Under the pieces are notes generated by a model. The model did no database searches. It was not told the origin of the DNA and worked only from the letters and a program-made list of their open reading frames with translations. A stretch of 52,413 nucleotides of DNA from an uncultured Clostridia bacterium. GTDB taxonomy: Bacteria; Bacillota; Clostridia; TANB77; CAG-508. The stretch lies in assembly GCA_934149115.1 (NCBI GenBank), contig CAKPDW010000001.1:1-52413 (forward strand), given 5' to 3'. This document shows, in pieces, positions 24,659 to 34,110 of the stretch. Position 1 is the stretch's first letter, and each line of letters opens with the position of its first letter. Made by a program: the position numbers and the translations under genes.

Positions 24659-27073
24659 TTAAACATTTCTGTTTAAGTTTGTGTTTGTATATATGTTTCC
24701 GTTAAGTTTTTTTCCACTTTTAAAAACGTTTATAATTTCCTGAATTTCTGGAATTGTTTCTTCTAGAATGTCTAATCTAATTGATGCATTTGGAAATTCT
24801 GATGGTGCTATTGATGTTATTTTTGAGTTGTATAATGTTGATACTGTTTGTGTATTATCAAGAATTAAAGGAAATTTTAAATTCATACGGTCTTTTAAAT
24901 AATATCTATTTTCTGTTGCACAGTTCATTGAGCATTCTGGATAACAATGGTTGCTTTTTCCTAATGGGCAATAGTTCATATTCATTAATGGGATTCTGCC
25001 ATAACATATTAATTCTTGATTTGATATTTCTGCAAATTCTGTGATAGTTTGTTTATCTAATTCAGGGGAGATTGTTAATTTGTTTATTCCTAATTTTTGT
25101 AATTCTTGTATTGTGTATTTGTTGAATATATTGAATGTATAATTTGCAATAAATTCAAAATTATCACAATTAAAATCTTGCAGAAATTTAAAATTAGAAA
25201 TATTTGAAAGAACAAATCCTTTGACATTATATTTTGTAATTGTGTTTTCAATGTTTGTTATTATTATATTTCTATAATTTGCTTTTATTATTGTAGGTAA
25301 ATATATGTATGTTTTGAATTTATGACTTATATTAGAAATTATTGATTCATATTTTTTTAGAGTAAAGAATTTTAGGGGAATGTATATGTTATCAATTCCT
25401 TCTAATATTTCATAATTTGCTGTTTCATCTAATTTATTTAATAGTAATGATATTGTTTTATTTTGATTATGATGTTTGCTAACGACAATATTTTCTAAAG
25501 AAGAATTAGATTTTTTTTGTATTTTATTTTTAGCAAATTGTTCTACTAAATCAAGTGATGTACGTCTTAATTCATTTAATGATTTTATGTTTGGTAGAAA
25601 GGTATTTTCATCTAATTTTATTTTTATATTTTTAAAATAGTATGGTGTGTTGTTTGTTTTTGTGATTTGAGATAAAACTTTTTCTTTATCTAGTGGGTGA
25701 TTGATTGAATCTGTGGGGATTGAATCAATTTCACAATAAATGTCTAGTTTTCTATAAATATCTATATCACAGGCTTGGCTTATATGCATTGAAATAGGTG
25801 AGTTTTTAACGATTTTTACTTCACAATTTAATGGTATTTTTTTTGTTTGTACATCTTTTTCAAATGTGGAACGTGCCTGAGTGTTTAAAGATTTTGAGGA
25901 CATTTTATAAATTTTATCTCCAACTTTTATATTTCCTTTCATTCTGCCTATAGTTACTATAGTGCCTGCTTGAGCTGATTTTATATTTTCATTTTTTTGT
26001 ATTAATTCAGAAATTGTGTATGTACCTGTTTCTTTCTCTGTTGAAATTGTATCTCCGATTTCTAGTACTTCATTTAAGTTTAGCGTAATTAGTCCTTTTG
26101 TTTGATTATATTTTGATATGTATCCTAGAAATAATCCCATGTTATTTGGTTTTTCTGGATATATTAATTTTTTATTTGCATGAGTATCTAGGTGGCCAGA
26201 GGAGAAGTTTCCTCTGTTAAATACTTGCATTAAGTCTTTTTTATCTTTTTCATCTATTTTATAGTCTGAATTTGATTGTGCTAAATCAATATATTTTCTA
26301 TATATTCTTGTTACTGTTGCTACATATTCTGGAGATTTCATTCTGCCTTCTATTTTTAGAGAAGCTACTCCACAGTTTATTAATCTTGGTATGTATTCTA
26401 ATGAGCATAAATCACGAGTACTTAGAAGATAGCCTTTATCTAGTATTGTATTATCGTTTTCGATTAATTCATAGGGAAGTCTACAACTTTGTGCACATGT
26501 GCCTCTATTTCCTGAGCGTCCACCTACTAGGCTTGAGAAAAGGCATTGTCCTGAATATGATATGCAAAGTGCACCATGGATGAAACATTCTATTTCAATG
26601 TCTGTGTTTTGGCAAATATATTCTATTTCAGAGATTGATAATTCACGAGATAGAACGACTCTTGAAAATCCTAGTTCTTGTAATTCTAAAGCTCCTTGCA
26701 AATTATGTACTGACATTTGTGTGCTAGCGTGTATTGGTAAATCAGGAAATGCTTTTATTAGTTGTTTTGCTAGTCCAAGGTCTTGGACGATTATTGCATC
26801 AATTCCTAATTCATATGCTTTTTTTGCTGTATTAAATGCTGATTCTATTTCATCATCTTTTATTAATGTATTTAATGTTAAATTTGTTTTTACTCCTCTA
26901 ATTTTGCAGTATTCAATTGCTTTTTCTAGTTCTTGTTCTTGAAAATTATGTGCGTAGGCTCTTGCACTAAATGAATCTGCTCCAAAATATATGCAGTTAG
27001 CACCATTTTGTACTGCTGATTTTAAACATTCAAAATCACCTGCTGGTGATAGTAGTTCTAAATTGGGTTTCAT
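24659..27073 (-). CDS. U32 peptidase-family protein (RlhA/YdcP-like)
   Basis: 804 aa. The N-terminal half carries the U32 signature: ELLSPAGDFECLKSAVQNGA at the start, CIYFGADSFSARAYAHNF, then ECFIHGALCISYSGQC and GNRGTCAQSCRLPYE with the Cys expected to hold an iron-sulfur cluster. A middle domain (DUF3656-like) and a C-terminal region with further Cys (CYGRIPLMNMNYCPLG, CYPECSMNC) follow. Several members, such as E. coli RlhA, act in tRNA or rRNA hydroxylation rather than proteolysis, so rRNA modification is the more likely role (inference). It is a single gene with an extended -10 promoter on the minus strand. Confidence 0.92.
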   Translation of the reverse strand: MKPNLELLSPAGDFECLKSAVQNGANCIYFGADSFSARAYAHNFQEQELEKAIEYCKIRGVKTNLTLNTLIKDDEIESAFNTAKKAYELGIDAIIVQDLGLAKQLIKAFPDLPIHASTQMSVHNLQGALELQELGFSRVVLSRELSISEIEYICQNTDIEIECFIHGALCISYSGQCLFSSLVGGRSGNRGTCAQSCRLPYELIENDNTILDKGYLLSTRDLCSLEYIPRLINCGVASLKIEGRMKSPEYVATVTRIYRKYIDLAQSNSDYKIDEKDKKDLMQVFNRGNFSSGHLDTHANKKLIYPEKPNNMGLFLGYISKYNQTKGLITLNLNEVLEIGDTISTEKETGTYTISELIQKNENIKSAQAGTIVTIGRMKGNIKVGDKIYKMSSKSLNTQARSTFEKDVQTKKIPLNCEVKIVKNSPISMHISQACDIDIYRKLDIYCEIDSIPTDSINHPLDKEKVLSQITKTNNTPYYFKNIKIKLDENTFLPNIKSLNELRRTSLDLVEQFAKNKIQKKSNSSLENIVVSKHHNQNKTISLLLNKLDETANYEILEGIDNIYIPLKFFTLKKYESIISNISHKFKTYIYLPTIIKANYRNIIITNIENTITKYNVKGFVLSNISNFKFLQDFNCDNFEFIANYTFNIFNKYTIQELQKLGINKLTISPELDKQTITEFAEISNQELICYGRIPLMNMNYCPLGKSNHCYPECSMNCATENRYYLKDRMNLKFPLILDNTQTVSTLYNSKITSIAPSEFPNASIRLDILEETIPEIQEIINVFKSGKKLNGNIYTNTNLNRNV

Positions 27074-27104
27074 TTTTTATTCCTTTCAAAATTTTATATA
27101 TAAA

Positions 27105-27113
27105 ATTATATCA
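27105..27113 (-). promoter_or_regulatory. Extended -10 promoter of the U32 gene
   Basis: On the minus strand TGATATAAT matches TGnTATAAT. No clear -35 box was seen. Confidence 0.45.
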
Positions 27114-27199
27114 TAAAAATTTGAAATTTTCTTGTTTTGTAAAGAGTGTTTTTTATATTTTAGAAAATTTTTTGTAACATAAATAATATATTTAATTTG

Positions 27200-27228
27200 T
27201 TGACTAAGAAAATTGTATAATATATACT
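27200..27228 (+). promoter_or_regulatory. Promoter of the secreted glucosaminidase gene
   Basis: TTGACT (27200-27205) and TATACT (27223-27228), spacing 17, about 40 bases before the ATG. Confidence 0.65.
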
Positions 27229-27269
27229 AATTATGTAGAAAAAGCCAAGTTTATGGCAAGGAGGAACAA

Positions 27270-29024
27270 ATGAAAAAATTAAGTATAAAATTAATTATTT
27301 TTATTCTTGTAGTTTCGATTATATTTAGTTTTATTCAAATATTTTTTGTTAAATCAGAGGTTCAAGCTACTGGTCTTAGTAGTTCATATACACAATATAT
27401 AAAATCTGGAATTAGTGCTTTTCCAGAAAGTTATCAAGTTAAATTGGCATATTTGAAATATTTACATCCTAATTGGGATTTTAAAGCTTATTATACAGGT
27501 ATTGATTGGAATGAATTGACTTCAAGTTCTACTGAAAATAGATGTTTAGTTAATACAGCCTATAAATCTAGTACAGTTGATCCTAAAGTTTTATGTACAT
27601 GTGGAAGAAGTGGTGACCCAGGTTATTATTGTTCATCTGCTAAGATGGTAAATTATTATCTTGATCCAAGAAATTTTATGGGTGAGGCAATGGTGTTTCA
27701 ATTTTTGGAATTATCCAATGGTGATGGTGTTACTCGTGATGTTGTTGCTAGTGCTACAAATGGAACGTATTTAGCTCAATATGTTGATGATATTATGTCA
27801 GCTGCTTCTGAGGCTGGAATAAATCCTTTACATATTGTTGCAACTATTTTTCAAGAGTTAGGCCGTACTGGCACACCAAAAGCAATTTCTGGAACAGTTC
27901 CTGGTTATTATGGTTTATATAATTTTTATAATTATGGTGCTACTGATGGTAATGGAGCTGTTGAGAGAGGTTTAGAAATGGCAAAATCTTTGAGATGGAC
28001 TACACCAAGATATGCTTTGATTGATGGTGCAAAAAAAGTTTTGAAAAATGGTTATATTTCAGCTGGACAAACTACAAAATATTTTTATAAATTTGATGTT
28101 GTTGGTAATGAAATTTTAACTGAATCAATGGGACAGAGAACATATCCAATTAGTCAATTTTATACTCATCAGTATATGACTAATTTAAGAGATCCTGCAG
28201 GTCAAGCTGGTTCTTTGTATGATATATATTTGGATAGTGGAATTTTAGATGAACATTTGACTTTTTTAGTACCAGTTTATAATAATATGCCAGCTACACC
28301 GGTTCCTGTACCTACATCTTTGACTGCTAGTCAATCATCTTTGTATTATATAAATAGTATGAAAGAATGGGGAATTTCTTTTAGATCTTCACCAGGAGGA
28401 ACTCAAATAGGAAGCTTGTATAAAAATACTGTAGTGGAGTTATTAAGTAATCAGGGAACATGGAGTAAGGTGAGAATTGTTTCTGCTACAACTTATAATG
28501 CAAGTGCTAAAGCATGGAATTATAAATATCAGGAGGGATATGTGGCTACAGAATATTTATTAAGTGTTAATAGTACATTACCTGATTATAGAGGTCAAGT
28601 TGATATGGGTGCTGGAAGTAATCCATCTCCAGATGTTGACACAGCTGATTTTAAAGTTGATGGAGCTGATTTTATTATGACTCCAGCAACTAGTGTAAAA
28701 AATATAAAAGAAAAATATGCTGGTGCTATTATTAAAAAAGTAGATGGTACTGATATTTCAAATTCTAATGATTTCATTGGTACTGGCATGAGTATTACAA
28801 TAGATAATAAAACATATATTGCAGTTAAATTAGGGGATGTTAATGGAGATGGTTCTATAACTCCTTCAGATTATGTAAAAATAAAAAATAATATAATGGG
28901 TGTAACTAGTCTTACTGGTGCTTCACAAAAGTCTGCTGATGTTAATAAAGATGGGACAATTTCTCCAGCTGATTATGTGAAAATAAAAAATTATATTATG
29001 AATATTAGTAAAATAACGATTTAA
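27270..29024 (+). CDS. Secreted endo-beta-N-acetylglucosaminidase with dockerin-like C-terminus
   Basis: Cell wall hydrolase, 584 aa. A signal peptide or anchor helix covers residues 6-30. The catalytic glucosaminidase region spans about 40-330 (KYLHPNWDFKAYYTGIDW, IVATIFQELGRTGTP), and an SH3-like wall-binding domain about 345-435 (GISFRSSPGGTQIGSLYKNT). A small beta module leads to two calcium-loop dockerin-type repeats starting at 522 (GDVNGDGSITPSDYVKIKN) and 556 (ADVNKDGTISPADYVKIKN). It probably remodels peptidoglycan outside the cell. The dockerin pair suggests docking to a cohesin-like partner. The next gene, 27 bases on, is a membrane-anchored surface protein, likely co-transcribed. 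Confidence 0.9.
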   Translation: MKKLSIKLIIFILVVSIIFSFIQIFFVKSEVQATGLSSSYTQYIKSGISAFPESYQVKLAYLKYLHPNWDFKAYYTGIDWNELTSSSTENRCLVNTAYKSSTVDPKVLCTCGRSGDPGYYCSSAKMVNYYLDPRNFMGEAMVFQFLELSNGDGVTRDVVASATNGTYLAQYVDDIMSAASEAGINPLHIVATIFQELGRTGTPKAISGTVPGYYGLYNFYNYGATDGNGAVERGLEMAKSLRWTTPRYALIDGAKKVLKNGYISAGQTTKYFYKFDVVGNEILTESMGQRTYPISQFYTHQYMTNLRDPAGQAGSLYDIYLDSGILDEHLTFLVPVYNNMPATPVPVPTSLTASQSSLYYINSMKEWGISFRSSPGGTQIGSLYKNTVVELLSNQGTWSKVRIVSATTYNASAKAWNYKYQEGYVATEYLLSVNSTLPDYRGQVDMGAGSNPSPDVDTADFKVDGADFIMTPATSVKNIKEKYAGAIIKKVDGTDISNSNDFIGTGMSITIDNKTYIAVKLGDVNGDGSITPSDYVKIKNNIMGVTSLTGASQKSADVNKDGTISPADYVKIKNYIMNISKITI

Positions 29025-29051
29025 AAAAATAAAAAACAGAGGAGAAAAGAA

Positions 29052-30494
29052 ATGAAAGATACTATTTGGAAAAAAATGATATTTGCATTATTTTTCGCAT
29101 TTGGATTGTTGTTATTAATGAGTGTGAAATCTAATGCTGCGACATTGAGTATTTCAACTACAAAATCTTCGGTAGCACCTGGAGAAACATTTACTGTAAC
29201 TGTAACTTTGAGTGGTGGAGCTGGAAAGGTAAGTTCTGGTGGAAGAACAGAGTGGTTAGATAATTCATCATTTTCATATACTCTTACAGCTGGAGCTAGT
29301 GGAAGTGTTTCAATTAGTGCTTCTGGAACAGTAGGGGATTATGCTACAGAGGGGGATCAACCTGTTTCTGCTAGCAAATCTGTAAGAATTATTCAAAGTT
29401 CTAATGGAGGAAACTCTGGAGGAAATACTAATGCAGGTGGTAATTCTGGAAACACTGGTGGAAATACAGGTAATTCTAATAATACTTCTGCACCTACACT
29501 TGCAACTTTTGGAACTTCTCCTTATGATTTTAAAGGGTTTAGTCCGAGTAAAACAAGTTATTCTGTTGCAGTTCCAGCAGATTGTACATCTATAAATGTT
29601 TACGCTACCTCTAAAAATGGAACTGTTTCAGGAACAGGTAGTAAAACTTTAAAAGATGGGTCAAATGTTTTTAAAGTAACTGTTTCTAATTCTGCTGGTT
29701 CAAAAACATATAGTGTTAATGTAATTAAAAAGAGTTCTGAAGATGGGGAAGAAGTTCCAAATGTTATTGAAGGTGAGGAAACTGAGGGACAAGAAAATGT
29801 TGCTGTGTTTGGACTTGCTTCTTTGGAAATAGAAGGGTATACTTTAGATAAAGAATTTAAAACAGATGTATATGAATATACTGTTATAGTTGATAAAAAA
29901 TTAACATTAGCTGAATTAGACCAAATTAAAGAAAAAATCAAAGCAGTGGCTAGTGATGAAAACTTAACTGTTGAGGCAGTTTCTAATGTTTCTGAAGATG
30001 GAGTTGCTACAATAACAATTGTTGTAAAAGATGCTGAAAAGGAGTATTCAAGATATGTTATAACTTTTAAAACAGAGAAGAAAGATACTAAGGTTGCAGG
30101 TATTGTAAAAAGTAATTATGATAATTTTATTGGTATGTTTGGTTTGACTGATGAACAACAAATTTATGCGATTCTTGGTGGAATTGGATTGATTACTTTG
30201 TTTGCGCTAACATTTGCGTTTACTAATTATTTAAAAAGTAGAAAATTGGCTGAATATAAAGAAACTGAATTACAGAAAGAAGATGCTAATTTTGATTTTG
30301 TTAAACAATATTATACAGAGGACGAAAGCAAAACTGTTAGTAATAATGATGAAAATATGGTTGCTGATAGAAGCACTGAAATTACGGAGGAACCAAGTAT
30401 TGCTGAAACAATTGAGGATGCAACTACTACATTGAGAAAAACTAGAGGATATAGAAGATTGGCTCGTGGAAGTAGATCTTATGGAAAACATTAA
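29052..30494 (+). CDS. Membrane-anchored surface protein with Ig-like and cadherin-like beta-sandwich domains
   Basis: 480 aa. Signal peptide (about 9-32). An Ig-like, distantly cohesin-like domain spans about 33-118 (SVAPGETFTVTVTLSGGAG). A Gly/Asn/Ser linker (about 119-150) leads to a cadherin-like beta-sandwich repeat (about 155-230, FSPSKTSYSVAVPAD), and a second, more divergent beta domain follows (about 255-350). One membrane helix lies at about 371-394, then an 86-residue cytoplasmic tail ends in basic residues (RGYRRLARGS). It is probably the wall-facing partner of the preceding hydrolase. No LPXTG motif was seen. The function is not known. Confidence 0.8.
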   Translation: MKDTIWKKMIFALFFAFGLLLLMSVKSNAATLSISTTKSSVAPGETFTVTVTLSGGAGKVSSGGRTEWLDNSSFSYTLTAGASGSVSISASGTVGDYATEGDQPVSASKSVRIIQSSNGGNSGGNTNAGGNSGNTGGNTGNSNNTSAPTLATFGTSPYDFKGFSPSKTSYSVAVPADCTSINVYATSKNGTVSGTGSKTLKDGSNVFKVTVSNSAGSKTYSVNVIKKSSEDGEEVPNVIEGEETEGQENVAVFGLASLEIEGYTLDKEFKTDVYEYTVIVDKKLTLAELDQIKEKIKAVASDENLTVEAVSNVSEDGVATITIVVKDAEKEYSRYVITFKTEKKDTKVAGIVKSNYDNFIGMFGLTDEQQIYAILGGIGLITLFALTFAFTNYLKSRKLAEYKETELQKEDANFDFVKQYYTEDESKTVSNNDENMVADRSTEITEEPSIAETIEDATTTLRKTRGYRRLARGSRSYGKH

Positions 30495-30511
30495 TAAATA
30501 AATTAATAATT

Positions 30512-30541
30512 AAAAGGCAGAGATTATTCTTTGTCTTTTTT
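30512..30541 (+). terminator. Terminator of the glucosaminidase/surface-protein operon
   Basis: AAAAGGCAGAG pairs with CTTTGTCTTTT with G-U pairs, followed by a T run. Confidence 0.65.
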
Positions 30542-30605
30542 TATATAATAGGAAAGTTCTCTGAACTTCTTATTATATAAATAACAATGCACAGAATGAG
30601 ATTAA
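30541..30605 (+). repeat. Degenerate partial copy of the 168-bp intergenic repeat
   Basis: It begins TTATATAATAGGAAAGTT, has an imperfect inverted arm ending ATTATATAA, and is followed by AACAATGCACAGA. These match the first third of the full copies at 33138 and 39578; the rest is not recognisable. Confidence 0.6.
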
Positions 30606-30623
30606 GCTTTAGTGATATTTTTC

Positions 30624-30652
30624 TTGCAAATCGTATAATATACTTATATAAT
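30624..30652 (+). promoter_or_regulatory. Promoter of fbp
   Basis: TTGCAA (30624-30629) and TATAAT (30647-30652), spacing 17, about 50 bases before the start codon. Confidence 0.7.
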
Positions 30653-30709
30653 GAAGTTAATTTTTAGTATATACATGAAGGATTATATATTTTGAAGGGA
30701 TGTGGTAAA

Positions 30710-32659
30710 ATGCCAGATTATAAATACTTAGAGATGCTAAGCAAAAAGTATAAAAATATTGAAGAAGTTAGTCAAGAAATTATTAATCTTCAAGCTATTT
30801 TAAATTTACCAAAAGGAACTGAATTATTTTTGAGTGATATTCATGGAGAGTATGGTTCTTTTTCACATATTATAAAAAATGGTTCTGGAATTATAAGGGA
30901 TAAAATTGATAAGATTTATGCTAATTCGTTGCCTGAAAAAGAAAGAAAAACTTTAGCTACTTTGATTTATTATCCAGAGGAAAAGCTTGCATATATTAAA
31001 AAAGAAGTTGAGAATTTAGATGAGTGGTATAATATTATTTTATATCGTTTGATAAATGTGGCTAGGGAGGTAAGTTCAAAATATACTCGTTCTAAGGTTA
31101 GAAAGGCTATGCCAAAAGGATATGATTATATAATTGATGAACTTATGCATTCTGGTGGAGATGGTGAGGATAAAGAGAGATATTATAGACAGATTATTAA
31201 GTCAATTATTGGATTAGATAGAGCTGATGAATTTATTGTGGTAATTTCAAAATTAATAAGACGTATGGCAATTGACCATTTACATATAATTGGTGATATT
31301 TTTGATAGAGGTGCTTTTGCTAAAAATGTTATGGATGAATTAATGGAATTTCATAGTTTAGATATTCAATGGGGAAATCATGATATTTTATGGATGGGTG
31401 CTGCTTGTGGTAATTATGCTTGTATTGCTAATGTTATTCGTATTTGTGCTAGATATGATAATTTGAATACTCTTGAGAATGGGTATGGAATAAATATTAG
31501 ACCACTTTCTATGTTTGCTATGGAAAAATATAGAGATGATGATTGTGAGAAATTTTTGCCCAAAGTTTATGATTATAATAAATATATAGATACTGATAAA
31601 AAGATCCTTTCAAAAATTCAAAAGGCAATTGCGATTATTCAGTTTAAGGTTGAGGGGCAAATTATTAAGAGACATCCAGAATATGAAATGGAAAATAGAT
31701 TACTTTTAGATAAGATTGATTATGAAAATGGAAAAGTCAGAATAGGAAATAATGTTTATGATTTGAATGATAAGAATTTTCCTACTATTAATAGAAATAA
31801 TCCATATGAATTAACTGAAGAAGAAAGAGAATTGATGGAGAGATTAAGAGAATCTTTCTTGAATAGTGAAACATTAAAAAAGCATATAACGTTCTTATAT
31901 TCAAAAGGTTCTATGTACAAGGTTTTCAATTCTAATTTATTGTTCCATGGTTGTGTTCCAATGAATGAGGATGGAAGTTTTCTTGATGTTAATATAATGG
32001 GAGAAACACTTTCAGGAAAAGCATATTTTGACTTTTTAGATAAGATGGCTAGAAAGGCTTTTAATAAAAGAGAAGAAAATTTAAAGAATAATTATAGCGA
32101 TATTATGTGGTTTTTATGGTGTTCATATCAGTCTCCTTTGTTTGGAAAAGATAAGGCTGCAACATTTGAGAGGTATTTTGTAGATGATAAAGTTACTCAT
32201 AAGGAACATAAAAATCCTTATTATTCATTGGCAGAAAATAGCGAGATATGTGACAAAATTTTAAAAGAGTTCGGTATTTCTGATAATGATTCTCATATTA
32301 TTAATGGTCATGTACCTGTGAAAGAAACTAAGGGTGAAAGTCCTATTCGTGCTGATGGAAAATTATTAGTTATTGATGGTGGTTTTGCAAAGAGTTATAG
32401 GGCTCAAACAGGTAGAGCTGGATATGCTCTTAGTTATAATTCTCATGGTTTGTTATTATCTGCAAATGAACCTTTTGATTCTAAAGATGAAGCTATAAAA
32501 AATGAAATTGATATTAAATATGATATTATGGTAAATGAAAAGAAAACAAAAAGAAAATTGGTTGCAGATACTGATATTGGTCGAAAGCTAAATGAGGAGA
32601 TTGCAGATTTAAAGGATTTGATTGTTGCATATAAAGATGGAATTATAAAAGAAGGATAA
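30710..32659 (+). CDS. fbp: Fructose-1,6-bisphosphatase, class III
   Basis: Gluconeogenic phosphatase of the Firmicutes type, 649 aa. The metallophosphatase motifs are visible: LSDIHGEYGSFSHIIKNG near residue 40, IGDIFDRGAFAKN near 195, QWGNHDILWMGAACGN near 220 and INGHVPVKETKGESP near 530. Length is typical (about 640-670). ATG 30710 is preferred over TTG 30692 because GAAGGGA lies just before it. It stands alone and ends ahead of a 720-bp gap that holds a convergent transcription unit. Confidence 0.95.
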   Translation: MPDYKYLEMLSKKYKNIEEVSQEIINLQAILNLPKGTELFLSDIHGEYGSFSHIIKNGSGIIRDKIDKIYANSLPEKERKTLATLIYYPEEKLAYIKKEVENLDEWYNIILYRLINVAREVSSKYTRSKVRKAMPKGYDYIIDELMHSGGDGEDKERYYRQIIKSIIGLDRADEFIVVISKLIRRMAIDHLHIIGDIFDRGAFAKNVMDELMEFHSLDIQWGNHDILWMGAACGNYACIANVIRICARYDNLNTLENGYGINIRPLSMFAMEKYRDDDCEKFLPKVYDYNKYIDTDKKILSKIQKAIAIIQFKVEGQIIKRHPEYEMENRLLLDKIDYENGKVRIGNNVYDLNDKNFPTINRNNPYELTEEERELMERLRESFLNSETLKKHITFLYSKGSMYKVFNSNLLFHGCVPMNEDGSFLDVNIMGETLSGKAYFDFLDKMARKAFNKREENLKNNYSDIMWFLWCSYQSPLFGKDKAATFERYFVDDKVTHKEHKNPYYSLAENSEICDKILKEFGISDNDSHIINGHVPVKETKGESPIRADGKLLVIDGGFAKSYRAQTGRAGYALSYNSHGLLLSANEPFDSKDEAIKNEIDIKYDIMVNEKKTKRKLVADTDIGRKLNEEIADLKDLIVAYKDGIIKEG

Positions 32660-32686
32660 GGCGAGGGAATATTAGTATTGTAAAAC

Positions 32687-32740
32687 AAAAAAATACTACT
32701 AGTAAAGGAGGAGGACTATTGTCCTCCTTTATTAGTAGTA
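32687..32740 (-). terminator. Strong minus-strand intrinsic terminator
   Basis: On the minus strand TAATAAAGGAGGAC pairs with GTCCTCCTCCTTTA (3-base bulge), with further TACTACT/AGTAGTA pairing outside, followed by seven T (A run at 32687-32693 on the plus strand). On the plus strand there is no T run, so the orientation is clear. Confidence 0.75.
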
Positions 32741-33007
32741 GTTAATAATAAATTTTGTATTTATAGTTTCACTTTTATCTAATATTTTTATTTTGCTAAA
32801 CAAATGGGCAATTTTTGTTTATTAAAAGATTTAAAGCAAAATTATTGACTCCTTTCTTTGAATATTGTTAATATTTATATAAACGTATTTAAAATTCTAT
32901 TTACTATAAATACGAAATTATTAAATTTTTTAAAATTAATTTGGAAGATTGTATCTAGAACAAGATACAATTTTGGGGGAATAAATTACGTTAATAAATA
33001 TTAACTG
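32687..33007 (-). ncRNA. Candidate small RNA transcribed convergent to fbp
   Basis: The 720-bp gap has no plus-strand gene, but the minus strand has a full unit: a promoter with ideal spacing (33014-33042), about 320 bases without a credible ORF, and a strong intrinsic terminator (32687-32740). Near its 5' end the RNA would carry UUCCCCCAAAA followed by a hairpin (32948-32971, ATTGTATC/GATACAAT). C-rich single-stranded stretches are known in Gram-positive regulatory RNAs as sites that pair with ribosome binding sites. An AAAGGAG further on is followed only by TTG CTT TAA. It matches no RNA family I know. Confidence 0.5.
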
Positions 33008-33013
33008 ATTTGA

Positions 33014-33042
33014 ATTATACTATCTGTATCAACGTTTTGCAA
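33014..33042 (-). promoter_or_regulatory. Orphan minus-strand promoter
   Basis: On the minus strand TTGCAA (33042-33037) and TATAAT (33019-33014), spacing 17. No gene lies downstream before the terminator at 32740. Confidence 0.65.
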
Positions 33043-33137
33043 GCTTTTTTCATCGACAAAATAATACAAAAAAACTCATTTACATAAAACTCACTACTTC
33101 CATTTTGTGTAAAATCTTGTTTCTTGCAAGATTGAGT

Positions 33138-33305
33138 TTTATATAATAGGAAAGTCATGCTGACTTTTCTATTATATAAAAAATTGCACAGAAAATTTAT
33201 AAAATAAATTTTCGCGCTCGAACAAATTTACTGAAAATTTCAATTTTATAGAAAAATATAAAGAGTAGAGTAAAGACTGAAAATTGAAAATTTTCAGATT
33301 TGTTC
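33138..33305 (+). repeat. 168-bp intergenic repeat, copy A
   Basis: It is nearly identical to 39578-39745: I count two differences in 168 bases (G/A near 33150, C/T near 33215). It begins with an inverted repeat (TATATAATAGGAAAGTCA against TGACTTTTCTATTATATA), then GCACAG, a short AAAATTTAT hairpin, TTTCGCGCTCG, and an outer inverted pair GAACAAAT...ATTTGTTC that closes it. It has no ORF. It could be a small mobile element without its own transposase, or an RNA-forming repeat. Confidence 0.9.
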
Positions 33306-33333
33306 AAATTATTAAATTTATTACATAATTATA

Positions 33334-33362
33334 TTGAAAAAAAAAATCGTTTGATATATACT
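33334..33362 (+). promoter_or_regulatory. Promoter of the 33383 gene
   Basis: TTGAAA (33334-33339) and TATACT (33357-33362), spacing 17. The short leader contains GAAGGAG. Confidence 0.6.
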
Positions 33363-33382
33363 GACGGTGCGAAGGAGAGAAT

Positions 33383-34051
33383 ATGAACGAGAAAAAGAAT
33401 TTTATTTTAGCTGTACCAACTATTATTATAATTATTGTAGTGATTGCAGGAATTTCAACTATTTTTTATAATAGAAATTTTAAGAAAATGAATAAAGAAG
33501 ATGTTAAAACATTAGCTCAAAAAGTGGCGACAATTAATAATATTTCTTGTGAAATCATTACAGAAAGTAGTGAAGAAAATGTTTCTAAAACAATTTCTGA
33601 TTATAAATTAAATAATAATAAAATGATAAGTAATGTTGACAATTTTAAAGTATATGATAATAAAGATGAGAAAACTTTGATTCAAATTGATGATAATGAA
33701 AAACAGGTATATGTATATGGTGAATATAGTAGTGCTATTGATGATTTTGAGTCTATGCTATGTTCTGCTGAAAAATTGTTAGAAAGTGATGAGTACGAGT
33801 ATAATTTTAAGGATTATGAAACTGTTAATGGAATAAAATGTGTTGCTTTTTCTTTATCTAATGCAAATACTGTTTTTAATATTTGGTTGGACAAATCAAA
33901 TGGTATGATTGTTAAAATGGAATGTAATTATTCTTCTGAGGAAAGTCAAAGTATAAGTACAACATTATATTATAGATATCAATTGAATAATGTTACTGAT
34001 GAGGATGTACAAAAGCCTAATTTAGATGGTTATAATGTTAATCAATTATAG
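33383..34051 (+). CDS. Membrane-anchored extracytoplasmic protein, LolA-like fold possible
   Basis: 222 aa. One N-terminal helix (about 8-28, FILAVPTIIIIIVVIAGIS) without a lipobox anchors about 190 residues that would lie outside the cell. The outer part alternates beta-strand-like segments (IIQIDDNEKQVYVYGE, TVFNIWLDKSNGMIVKMEC) in a pattern like LolA/LppX-type lipid-binding proteins; this is only a by-eye resemblance. Three Cys are present. A strong GAAGGAG precedes the ATG. It is 59 bases ahead of the next gene, probably in one operon with the coiled-coil and GtrA genes. Confidence 0.7.
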   Translation: MNEKKNFILAVPTIIIIIVVIAGISTIFYNRNFKKMNKEDVKTLAQKVATINNISCEIITESSEENVSKTISDYKLNNNKMISNVDNFKVYDNKDEKTLIQIDDNEKQVYVYGEYSSAIDDFESMLCSAEKLLESDEYEYNFKDYETVNGIKCVAFSLSNANTVFNIWLDKSNGMIVKMECNYSSEESQSISTTLYYRYQLNNVTDEDVQKPNLDGYNVNQL

Positions 34052-34110
34052 AAAAAAATTACTAAAGATAAAAAAGTTCGAAGATTTGGACTTTGAGAGG
34101 AGATGAGAAA

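Noticed and set aside
32694..32740. SD/anti-SD pairing (AAAGGAGG with CCTCCTTT) as a translational switch
   Set aside because: No start codon follows on either strand. The hairpin is better explained as the minus-strand terminator.
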